A stretch of DNA of 33,614 nucleotides from JAKLKS01 sp964370855 (GTDB lineage: Bacteria > Planctomycetota > JAJSAM01 > JAKLKS01): the NCBI GenBank assembly GCA_964370855.1, contig CAYJMF010000051.1, positions 1-33,614 of the forward strand, given 5' to 3'. The notes below the pieces were generated by a model. That model worked only from the letters and a program-made list of their open reading frames with translations. It was not told where the DNA came from and did no database searches. Within the stretch, counting starts at the first letter, position 1, and the number at the start of each line of letters is the position of its first letter. Both the position numbers and the translations under genes were made by a program. Of the stretch, positions 15,749-22,797 are shown one piece after another.

Positions 15749-16846
15749 ATGCCAGCGGCCCCGCCCTCCGACGCCGAGCGGATCCTCCTGGTCCGCCTCT
15801 CCGCCATCGGGGACGTCCTCCAGTGCCTCCACGCACTGGCGGAGCTGCGCGCCGCGCGGCCCGGGGCCGCGGTGCACTGGGTCGTGGAGGACCGGTGCGC
15901 CTCCGTCCTCCGCGGCCATCCCATGCTCCAGGGCATCGTCGTGTACGAGCGCCGCGCCCTCTCCGCGGAGGCCCGCCGGCCCTGGCTCTGGCCCCGCGCG
16001 GCCCTGCGGGCGTGGCGGCTCGTGCGGGAGCTGCGCGCGCTCCGCCCCACCGTGGCCGTGGACCTCCAGGGCAACCTCAAGGGGGCCCTCCTCGCGCGGC
16101 TGTCCGGGGCGCCCCGGCGCATCGGCCTCGCCCCGGGGCAGGGGGGACGGGAGCGTGCCCACGGATTCGCCACGGAGCGGGTGGCCCTCCCCCCCCCGCC
16201 GGTCCACCGGGCCGACCGGGCCCGCGCCCTCCTCGCCCCCCTCGGGGCGGCGCGGAACGGTGCGGGGCCGACGGTGGCGGGCGTGGCCGAGGCGGCCCCC
16301 GTCGTCGAGGCGTGGCTCCGCGCCGCCGGCCTCGAGCCCGGGGCGTTCGCCGTCTTCCACCCCGGGGTGAGCGGGTTCGGGGAGCTGAAGCGCTGGCCCG
16401 CGGCGAGGTACGCCGAGCTGGCGCGGGCCCTCGCCGCGCGACGACGGCTCCCCGTGATCCTCACGGCGGGGCCCGGCGAGGAACCCCTGGCCGAGGAGGT
16501 GGCGGCCCTCTCCGGGGGCGCCGCGCGCCGCGGCCCCGCGACCCGCTCCCTCGGGGAGCTCGGCGCCCTCCTCGCCCGCGCCGCCGTGGTGGTGGGCTCC
16601 GACACCGGCCCCGTCCACCTCGCCGCGGTCCTCGGGACCCCGACGGTGGCGCTCTTCGGCCCGAAGGACCCCGCCGTCTACGCCCCCCGCGGCCCCCGCG
16701 TGCGGGTGGTCTGGCGGCAGGCATGGTGCAGCCCCTGCACGCTGCGGCGCTGCGGGGACCCTGTGTGCATGACGGAGATGCCCGCGGCGGACGTGCTCGG
16801 GGCCGTGGAGGATCTCCTCCGGGAGCGCGCGGAGGGGAGCCCGTGA
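15749..16846 (+). CDS. GT9-family heptosyltransferase (WaaC/WaaF/WaaQ-like)
   Basis: A 365-residue GT-B enzyme of family 9, which transfers L-glycero-D-manno-heptose from ADP-heptose to the lipopolysaccharide inner core on the cytoplasmic side. The N-terminal LLVRLSAIGDVLQCLHAL (14-31) and the C-terminal donor motif GSDTGPVHLAA followed by LGTPTVALFGP (from about 283) are hallmarks. A Cys cluster near the end (WCSPCTLRRCGDPVCM) is typical of the family. The start ATG 15749 lacks a ribosome binding site and sits just behind a -10 box. It overlaps glnE by four bases (GTGA). Which heptose position it serves is not determined. Confidence 0.9.
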   Translation: MPAAPPSDAERILLVRLSAIGDVLQCLHALAELRAARPGAAVHWVVEDRCASVLRGHPMLQGIVVYERRALSAEARRPWLWPRAALRAWRLVRELRALRPTVAVDLQGNLKGALLARLSGAPRRIGLAPGQGGRERAHGFATERVALPPPPVHRADRARALLAPLGAARNGAGPTVAGVAEAAPVVEAWLRAAGLEPGAFAVFHPGVSGFGELKRWPAARYAELARALAARRRLPVILTAGPGEEPLAEEVAALSGGAARRGPATRSLGELGALLARAAVVVGSDTGPVHLAAVLGTPTVALFGPKDPAVYAPRGPRVRVVWRQAWCSPCTLRRCGDPVCMTEMPAADVLGAVEDLLRERAEGSP

Positions 16847-19794
16847 CCGCCGACCCCTTGGCCCGGGCCCGTGAGGAGGCGGCGCGGTCCGCCGACCCCG
16901 GGGGAGCCAGGGGCGCGCTGGAGCGGTGGCTCGGGGCCGCGGGAGCCCGGGCCCCCGCCCTCCTCGCCCGGGACGGCGCCCCCCGGGCGCTGGCCGTCCT
17001 CCTCGCCCTCGGGGACGCCCCCGCCGGCGCCCTGATCCGGGATCCCGAGGCCCTCGCCCACGCCATGGAGGGGGAGGCCCGCCCCCCCGCCTTCGCCGTG
17101 GAGGGGCGGCTGCGCACTGCCCTCGCGGGGATGGGGAGCGCCCTCGGGGCCGGGGCGGAGTTCGCCCTCCACCGGGCCCACCGTCGTGAGATGCTCCGCA
17201 TCCTGCTGGCCGACGCCGGGGGGGGGGCTCCCCTCGAGACCGTGGCCGGGGCCCTCTCGGACCTCGCCGACGCGACCCTCCGCACCGTGCTCGACGCCGA
17301 GGCCGCCGCCGCGGCGGCGCGGGACGGCCCCCCGCTCCACCTCGACGGGAGCCCCGCCTCCGTCGCCTGCATCGCCCTCGGCAAGCTCGGCGGCGCGGAG
17401 CTCAACTACTCGAGCGACGTGGACCTCCTCTTCCTCACCTCCGGCGAGGGGGCCTGCCGCCCCGGGGGGGACCGGGCGGGGCGGAGCCTGAACGAGCACT
17501 TCGCCTCCGTGGCCACGGCGGTCTCCCGCCTCCTCTCGCGCCGGACGGAGGAGGGGCACCTCCACCGGGTGGACCTCCGCCTGCGCCCCCGCGGGAGCGC
17601 CGGGGCCGTGGCTCCCCGGGCGTCCAGCGCCGCGCACTACTACCGCTCCTTCGGGCGCGGGTGGGAGCGGCAGATGCTGCTCAAGGCGCGGCCCGTGGCC
17701 GGGGACCCGGCTCTCGGCGCGTGGTTCCTGCGGGAGCTCGAACCCTGGATCTACGGGAGGCCGCTGCTGTCCGCGGAGATCGCGGAGATCCGCCGCCTGA
17801 AGCGGGTCATCGAGGAGCGGGGCGACGCCGTGGAGGACAACGTCAAGACCGGCCCCGGGGGGATCCGCGACGTGGAGTACGTGGTGCAGTTCCTCCAGCT
17901 CCTGCTCGGGGCGGAGCTCCCGGAGATCCGGACCGGGAACACCCTCGAGGGGCTCCGGCGCCTCGCCGGGGCGCGGGTCCTCGCCGAGGAGGAGGCCGCG
18001 GCCCTCGAGGAGTCCCTCCGCTTCCACCGCCTGGCGGAGCACCGGCTGCAGGCCGCCGACGACGTCCAGACGCACACGCTCCCGGCGGACGCCGCGGCGC
18101 TGGCGCTGCTGGCCCGGCGCATGGGGCTCGGCGCGGGGGGGGGCGACGCGCTCGCGGAGTTCCGCGCCCTCCGTTCCCGCCACGCCGCCGCCGCCCGGGG
18201 GGGACTCGACCGGCTCGTGCACGGGGCCTTCGCCGCCGAGGAGGAGAAGGCGCGGCTCGTGGTGGATCTCCTGCTCGCGCCGGGGGAGCCGGACCCGGCG
18301 GACGTCGCGGCGGCGCTGGCGCCCTTCGACTTCGCGGAGCCGGCGCGGGCCTTCGCCGATCTCCGCCGGATGGCGCGGGCCCGCTCCCCCTTCCTGCCGC
18401 GGACGACGGCCTACTTCGCGTCGGCGGCCCCGGCCCTCCTCGGGCGGGCCTCGGCGACGCCGGAGCCGGACCGGGCCCTCTCGCTGCTGCAGCGGCTGTC
18501 GGAGCGGGCCGCGGGATCGGGGCTCTTCTTCCGGCTGCTGACGGAGAACCCCGACGTGCTCGGGGTGTTCTGCGACGTCGGGGGGCACAGCCCCTGGCTC
18601 GCGGACCTGCTCTCGAGCCGTCCCAACGTGATGGACGCGTTCCTCGAGGCGCTGGTGGTGGCGCCGCGCGGGGGGCTCCCCCCCTTCGAGGACCTGCCGT
18701 TGTCGCGCATCGCCGAGGCCGACGACCCGCGCTCCGTGCTGACGGACCTCCGGGACCTGGAGCTCCTGCGCATCGGGGTGCGGGACCTCCAGGGGCGGGC
18801 CAACGCGCGGCAGACGGGGCGGCAGCTGACGGCCGTGGCGGAGGCCGTGGTGCGGCTGGCGGCGGACGCGGCGGCGGCGCGCCTGGCGGCGCGGACGGGG
18901 GGCCCCCCGCCGGGGCGGTTCGCGGTGCTGGCGCTGGGGAGGCTCGGGGCGGGCGAGATGGCCTACGGGAGCGACCTCGACCTCATGTTCCTCCACGACG
19001 GGGAGGGGGCCTGCCCCGACGGGACCGACGGGGCGGAGTTCTGGGCGCGGCTCGGGCGGGAGGTGGTGTCGCTGCTGGCGGGCTCCTCGGAGCACCCGGC
19101 GGTGTACGCGGTGGACCTCCGGCTCCGGCCCGACGGGCGGCAGGGGACGCTGGTGGCGTCGCTCCCGGGCTTCCTCCGCTACCAGCGGGAGCGGGCGCGG
19201 TCGTGGGAGCACCAGGCGCTCGTGCGGGCGCGGGCCGTGGGCGGGGATCCGGGGCTCGGGCGGGAGGCGATGGAGGGGGTGGCCTCGGTGCTCTGGGGCT
19301 CGCCGCCGCGGGCGGGGATCCTCGCCGAGGTGCGGGAGATGCGGGAGCGGGTCGAGAAGGCGGGGACGCCGGGGAGCCTCAAGACCGGCCGGGGCGGCGT
19401 GCAGGACGCGGAGTTCCTCGTGCAGGGGCTGCTCCTCGCCCACGGGCACGCGCGGCCGGAGCTGCGGCTCGCGAACACCGTGGACGCCCTCACCGCCCTC
19501 CGGGCGGCGGGGCTCCTCACGGGGACGGAGCACGAGGGGATCACGACGGCGTACCTCTTCCTGCGGACCGTGGAACTGCGCCTGCGGCTCTGCTCCGGCG
19601 GCTCGGGGAGCGCCTTCCCCGCCGACGAGGAGGGCCGGCAGGCCCTGGCGCGGCGCCTCGGCTACGTGGACACCGCCTACGCCGCGGCCGGGAGGAGCCT
19701 CGCCGAGGAGGAGAAGTACTACCGCGACCGCATGCGCACCCTCGTGGACCGCGTGTGGGGGAGAGAGGGGAAAGGCAGGGACGTTCCTAACTAA
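16843..19794 (+). CDS. glnE: Bifunctional glutamine synthetase adenylyltransferase/adenylyl-removing enzyme
   Basis: A 983-residue protein, slightly longer than the common ~950. It attaches AMP to, and removes it from, glutamine synthetase in response to PII and glutamine. It has two nucleotidyltransferase domains: the deadenylylating one with GKLGGAELNYSSDVDLLFL (from residue 180) and the adenylylating one with LGRLGAGEMAYGSDLD (from about 698). Each is followed by a domain with the VDLRLRPxG signature and by the conserved VKTGPGGIRDVEYVVQ or LKTGRGGVQDAEF segment. All core Asp pairs are intact. GTG 16843 overlaps the GT9 stop. The last codons and the stop fall in a palindromic repeat (from about 19778). 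Coupling to a lipopolysaccharide gene is unusual. Confidence 0.93.
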   Translation: MTADPLARAREEAARSADPGGARGALERWLGAAGARAPALLARDGAPRALAVLLALGDAPAGALIRDPEALAHAMEGEARPPAFAVEGRLRTALAGMGSALGAGAEFALHRAHRREMLRILLADAGGGAPLETVAGALSDLADATLRTVLDAEAAAAAARDGPPLHLDGSPASVACIALGKLGGAELNYSSDVDLLFLTSGEGACRPGGDRAGRSLNEHFASVATAVSRLLSRRTEEGHLHRVDLRLRPRGSAGAVAPRASSAAHYYRSFGRGWERQMLLKARPVAGDPALGAWFLRELEPWIYGRPLLSAEIAEIRRLKRVIEERGDAVEDNVKTGPGGIRDVEYVVQFLQLLLGAELPEIRTGNTLEGLRRLAGARVLAEEEAAALEESLRFHRLAEHRLQAADDVQTHTLPADAAALALLARRMGLGAGGGDALAEFRALRSRHAAAARGGLDRLVHGAFAAEEEKARLVVDLLLAPGEPDPADVAAALAPFDFAEPARAFADLRRMARARSPFLPRTTAYFASAAPALLGRASATPEPDRALSLLQRLSERAAGSGLFFRLLTENPDVLGVFCDVGGHSPWLADLLSSRPNVMDAFLEALVVAPRGGLPPFEDLPLSRIAEADDPRSVLTDLRDLELLRIGVRDLQGRANARQTGRQLTAVAEAVVRLAADAAAARLAARTGGPPPGRFAVLALGRLGAGEMAYGSDLDLMFLHDGEGACPDGTDGAEFWARLGREVVSLLAGSSEHPAVYAVDLRLRPDGRQGTLVASLPGFLRYQRERARSWEHQALVRARAVGGDPGLGREAMEGVASVLWGSPPRAGILAEVREMRERVEKAGTPGSLKTGRGGVQDAEFLVQGLLLAHGHARPELRLANTVDALTALRAAGLLTGTEHEGITTAYLFLRTVELRLRLCSGGSGSAFPADEEGRQALARRLGYVDTAYAAAGRSLAEEEKYYRDRMRTLVDRVWGREGKGRDVPN

Positions 19795-19853
19795 GTAACT
19801 AACTCCACCACCCCCCCCCGTGGAGCCCGAGGGTGGTCCACGGAGTTAGTTAC
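19778..19853. repeat. REP-like palindrome overlapping the glnE stop, cut by a gap
   Basis: GTAACTAACTCC (19795-19806) and its exact complement GGAGTTAGTTAC (19842-19853) form a 12-bp stem; a further 7 bp (ACCACCC at 19807-19813 with GGGTGGT at 19831-19837) extends it inward past a bulge. The left outer flank carries GGGACGTTCCTAACTAA (19778-19794), whose partner would lie inside the gap. The element supplies the last residues (R-D-V-P-N) and the TAA of glnE. GGGACGT is shared with the element at 12631. Confidence 0.7.
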
Positions 19854-19863
19854 NNNNNNNNNN
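19854..19863. other. Assembly gap
   Basis: Ten Ns directly after the palindromic arm at 19842-19853. Length of missing sequence unknown. Confidence 0.95.
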
Positions 19864-20026
19864 CCCCCCCCCCCCCGCGGGCCCGGGGGTGGGCCCTTTT
19901 TTTTTTTTTTTTTTTTTTCCCCCCCCCCCCCCCCCCCCCCCCCGCCTCCCCCCCGCCTCTCCCCCCGCTCGCCTCGGCATCCGCTATAATCCTCCCGTCC
20001 CCCGCGTCCACGACCACGGAGACCCC
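19864..20026 (+). promoter_or_regulatory. Low-complexity spacer with TATAAT promoter box
   Basis: After the gap come C-rich sequence, 22 consecutive T (19897-19918) and 25 consecutive C (19919-19943), probably unreliable assembly next to a gap. TATAAT (19985-19990) is a perfect -10 for the prolyl isomerase gene, giving a leader of about 30 bases. A weak ribosome binding site (CGGAG) precedes its ATG. Confidence 0.5.
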
Positions 20027-20995
20027 ATGCGCCGATCCCTCATCGCCGCCTCGCTGCTCGCGCTCTTCGCGCTCCCCTCGCCCGCCGCCGCCGCGCCGAA
20101 GTTCCTGCTCAAGGTCAAGGCCGTCAAGGACGAGGTCCGCCTCGGGGAGCCCATCGCCCTCGAGATCACCCTCCACAGCGGAACCACCAGGGCCGTCGCC
20201 ATCCACCCCCTCGAGATCGGCTCCCCGCGGGGCCTCGCCTTCTACGTGAAGACCCCCGGCGGGACCCACCAGGTCTCGAAGCTCCGCGGCAGGTACGACG
20301 GCACGGAGTTCAAGGAGGACGTCCTCCCGAAGAAGGAGCTCAAGGGGGGCGGCAAGGCCGAGGGCCGGGTGGAGATCCTCGCCATCGTCACGGGCAAGCT
20401 GGAGATCACCGCCGTCTTCCTCGGCGTGGACCGCACCGTCCAGGGGGAGCCCCTCGAGGCGAAGCCCGTCACCGTCACCGTGCTCCCCGGCAAGGACGGG
20501 GAGACCCGCGTCGGCGCCCGCATCCGGACCGGGAAGGGCGCCATGACCGTCGCCCTGGAGCCGGAGAAGGCCTACAACACCGTCCACAACTTCCTGACCC
20601 TCGCCCGGGAGGGCTTCTACGGGAAGCGGGTCTTCCACCGGATCGTCAAGGACTTCATGATCCAGTCCGGCTGCCCGAAGGGCGACGGGTCCGGCGACGC
20701 CGGGTGGTTCATCCCCGCGGAGTTCAGCGACATCAAGCACGAGAAGGGGGTCATCTCCATGGCCCGCCGCGGCGGCATCAACAACTCCGCGGGCAGCCAG
20801 TTCTTCATCATGCACGGGGAGAACAAGGGCCTCGACGGCCAGTACAACGCCTTCGGCCGCGTCGTGGAGGGCATGGAGGTCGTGGACGCCATCGCCTCGC
20901 TCCCCACCCGGCGCGGCGGCGACGGGCTCATGAGCGACCCCATCGAGAAGCCGACCCTCGACTCCGTGGACATGGTCCTCCTCAAGCAGCCATGA
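20027..20995 (+). CDS. Exported cyclophilin-type peptidyl-prolyl isomerase with N-terminal beta domain
   Basis: A 322-residue protein with a signal peptide (MRRSLIAASLLALFALPSPA), an Ig-like beta-rich segment (about 25-158) and a cyclophilin domain (about 165-320). It would speed cis-trans isomerisation of Xaa-Pro bonds in periplasmic proteins. Cyclophilin landmarks are present: YNTVHNFLTLAREGFYGKRV, FHRIVKDFMIQSG with the catalytic Arg, KGVISMAR, NSAGSQFFI and LDGQYNAFGRVVEG. The final segment SVDMVLLKQP is a usual end. The stop overlaps the next ATG by four bases (ATGA). The promoter box is TATAAT at 19985. The added N-domain is not typical of single-domain cyclophilins. Confidence 0.9.
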   Translation: MRRSLIAASLLALFALPSPAAAAPKFLLKVKAVKDEVRLGEPIALEITLHSGTTRAVAIHPLEIGSPRGLAFYVKTPGGTHQVSKLRGRYDGTEFKEDVLPKKELKGGGKAEGRVEILAIVTGKLEITAVFLGVDRTVQGEPLEAKPVTVTVLPGKDGETRVGARIRTGKGAMTVALEPEKAYNTVHNFLTLAREGFYGKRVFHRIVKDFMIQSGCPKGDGSGDAGWFIPAEFSDIKHEKGVISMARRGGINNSAGSQFFIMHGENKGLDGQYNAFGRVVEGMEVVDAIASLPTRRGGDGLMSDPIEKPTLDSVDMVLLKQP

Positions 20996-21357
20996 CGCGC
21001 GGCCTCCCCCTCGCCCTCCTCGCCACCGCCGTCCTCGGGGCCGCCGCGGGGCTCGCCGGGAGCGGCGCCGTCGGGCCGAACCCCGTGCGGGAGGCCGACG
21101 TCTACCGCTGGCGCGGCCGCCTCCTCTGGCGGTTCCACGCCACCTTCCGCGACGAGAAGCTCTTCGACCTCCGCACCGATCCCTTCGAGACCCGGGACCT
21201 CGCCGCGGAGATGCCCGCCGAGGCCGCCCGCATGCGGGGCACCTTCCTCGCGCGCCTCCGCCTCCGCCGCCTCGGCGAGGTCCCCGTGTCGGAGGAGGAG
21301 TGGAGAGGGATGGTCGAGGGCAACGGGTACTTCGGCGGCCGCCGGGAGGAGCGTTGA
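20992..21357 (+). CDS. Small exported protein resembling a detached sulfatase C-terminal module
   Basis: A 121-residue protein with a signal peptide or anchor (about 4-26). The rest contains YRWRGRLLWRF and then KLFDLRTDPFETRDLAAEMP, which closely resembles the C-terminal piece of sulfatase-family enzymes (the usual LFDL-x-x-DP-x-E-x-x-DL pattern). The sulfatase-fold gene just downstream has its own copy (SLFDLVADPWEERDLLAV). This gene has no phosphatase/sulfatase catalytic part, so it is either a partner subunit or a leftover from a gene duplication. ATG 20992 overlaps the isomerase stop; its own TGA overlaps the next TTG. Confidence 0.65.
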   Translation: MTRGLPLALLATAVLGAAAGLAGSGAVGPNPVREADVYRWRGRLLWRFHATFRDEKLFDLRTDPFETRDLAAEMPAEAARMRGTFLARLRLRRLGEVPVSEEEWRGMVEGNGYFGGRREER

Positions 21358-22790
21358 CGGCGAAGGTGAGGCTCCTCGCCGCCGGCCTCCTCGTCCTCGC
21401 CGCCGCGGGAGGGGCGGCGGCGTGGCTCCTCGGGGGAGGGGCCGACGTCCGCCCCCACGTCGTCGTCCTCCTCTGGGACACCACCCGCGCCGATCGCCTC
21501 TCGGCCCACGGCTACGCCCGCCCCACGACCCCCTGGCTCGAGTCCCTCGCCCGGGGCGGCGTGCTCTACGAGCAGTGCCGCGCCCCCTCCCCCTGGACCG
21601 TGCCCTCCCACGCCTCCCTCTTCACGGGGCTCCTCCCCCGCCACCACGGAGCCGTGGACCTCGAGTCCCCCCTCGCCCCCTCCCATCGGACCCTCGCCGA
21701 GCGGCTCGGCGAGGCGGGCTACGACACCGTCCTCGTCTCCAACAACCCCCTCGTGGGAATCCAGACGGGCCTCGCCCAGGGGTTCGCCGCCACGGCCTCG
21801 GTCCCCGAGCTGAAGGGGGCGCAGGGGGTGCGGCCGACCCGCGACGTCATCGAGGGGATCCTCGCCTCGCGCCGCTCCGACCCGCGGCGGGCCGCCCGGC
21901 CGCTCTTCCTCTTCGTGAACCTCATGGAGCCCCACCTCCCCTACGACCCCCCCGAGGAGGTGGAGCGCGCCTGGCGCCCCGAGGGGGCCGGGGAGCGGGA
22001 GGTGCGCGAGGCGAAGCGGTTCCAGTTCCCCGACGACATGGCCCACAACCTCGGGCTCCGCCGCCTCCCGGAGGAGCGCCTGCGGATCCTCTCCTCGCTC
22101 TACGACGCCGAGATCCGCACCCTGGACGCCGGGTGCGCGGACATCGAGGCTCTCCTCGCGAGGGAGGGGGTGCTCGGGGCCGGCGGCCGGGGGCACCTCC
22201 TCGCCGTCACCGCGGATCACGGGGAGAACATCGGCGAGCACGGCCTCGTGGACCACAAGCTCTCCGTGGCCGACACGCTGCTGCACGTCCCCCTCGTGAT
22301 CCGCTCCCCGGGCCGCTTCGAGGGGGGGCGGCGCGTCGCGGCCCAGGTGCGCCTGCAGGATCTCTTCGCCACGATCCTCGACGTCGCCGGCATCCCCGCC
22401 GCGGCCGCCGACGCCCCGCGGTCCGCCTCCCTCCTCCGCGCCCCGGAGGAGGATCGCCACCAGGTCGGGGACTTCCGCCCCCCGCTCTCCTTCCTCGAGG
22501 GGATGCGCCGCTTCTTCCCCGCGGCCCCCGCGGAGTCCTTCCTCCCCTTCCGCCGCGGGCTCCTGACGGCGGTGGGCCCCCTCGAGGGGGGGCGGCGGCT
22601 CAAGTGGACGCGGGAGACCGTGGCCGTGGGACCGGGCCGCGAGGATCCCGTGCGGGAGAGCCTCTTCGACCTCGTCGCGGACCCGTGGGAGGAGAGGGAC
22701 CTCCTCGCCGTCCCGGCCCCCGCCGCCGCCGACGCCGCCGCCGCGCGGCGGCTGGCGGAGGAGGCGGACGCGTGGGTGGCGCCGCGGTGA
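21354..22790 (+). CDS. Sulfatase-fold (alkaline-phosphatase superfamily) membrane enzyme with Thr nucleophile position
   Basis: A 478-residue protein with an N-terminal membrane anchor or signal (about 5-25) and a sulfatase fold. Metal ligands are visible in LLWDTTRADRLSAHGY (D42, T43), TADHGENIGEHG (D288, H289) and VDHK. The nucleophile motif, normally C/S-x-P-S/A-R, reads T-V-P-S-H (82-86, within SPWTVPSHASLFTG), so formylglycine cannot form there. Related enzymes with Thr include phosphoethanolamine transferases and phosphohydrolases. Action on phosphate or phosphonate esters, or on the envelope, is therefore as likely as sulfate ester cleavage. TTG 21354 overlaps the upstream TGA and follows GGGAGGAG. 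It converges on the kinase gene with a seven-base spacer. Confidence 0.8.
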   Translation: MTAKVRLLAAGLLVLAAAGGAAAWLLGGGADVRPHVVVLLWDTTRADRLSAHGYARPTTPWLESLARGGVLYEQCRAPSPWTVPSHASLFTGLLPRHHGAVDLESPLAPSHRTLAERLGEAGYDTVLVSNNPLVGIQTGLAQGFAATASVPELKGAQGVRPTRDVIEGILASRRSDPRRAARPLFLFVNLMEPHLPYDPPEEVERAWRPEGAGEREVREAKRFQFPDDMAHNLGLRRLPEERLRILSSLYDAEIRTLDAGCADIEALLAREGVLGAGGRGHLLAVTADHGENIGEHGLVDHKLSVADTLLHVPLVIRSPGRFEGGRRVAAQVRLQDLFATILDVAGIPAAAADAPRSASLLRAPEEDRHQVGDFRPPLSFLEGMRRFFPAAPAESFLPFRRGLLTAVGPLEGGRRLKWTRETVAVGPGREDPVRESLFDLVADPWEERDLLAVPAPAAADAAAARRLAEEADAWVAPR

Positions 22791-22797
22791 GGGGCCC

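Noticed and set aside
13648..16842. Very long plus-strand open frame running through the pseudokinase region into glnE
   Set aside because: It is antisense to the pseudokinase, has no domain content before GTG 16843, and consists of Arg/Gly/Pro-rich translation typical of GC-rich shadow frames.
16678..19533. 951-residue minus-strand open frame opposite glnE
   Set aside because: Composition is that of an antisense shadow; glnE has full motif support on the plus strand.
19897..19943. 22 T followed by 25 C as a possible polypyrimidine triplex-forming site or terminator
   Set aside because: It lies beside an assembly gap with other homopolymer runs; most likely unreliable assembly or sequencing.
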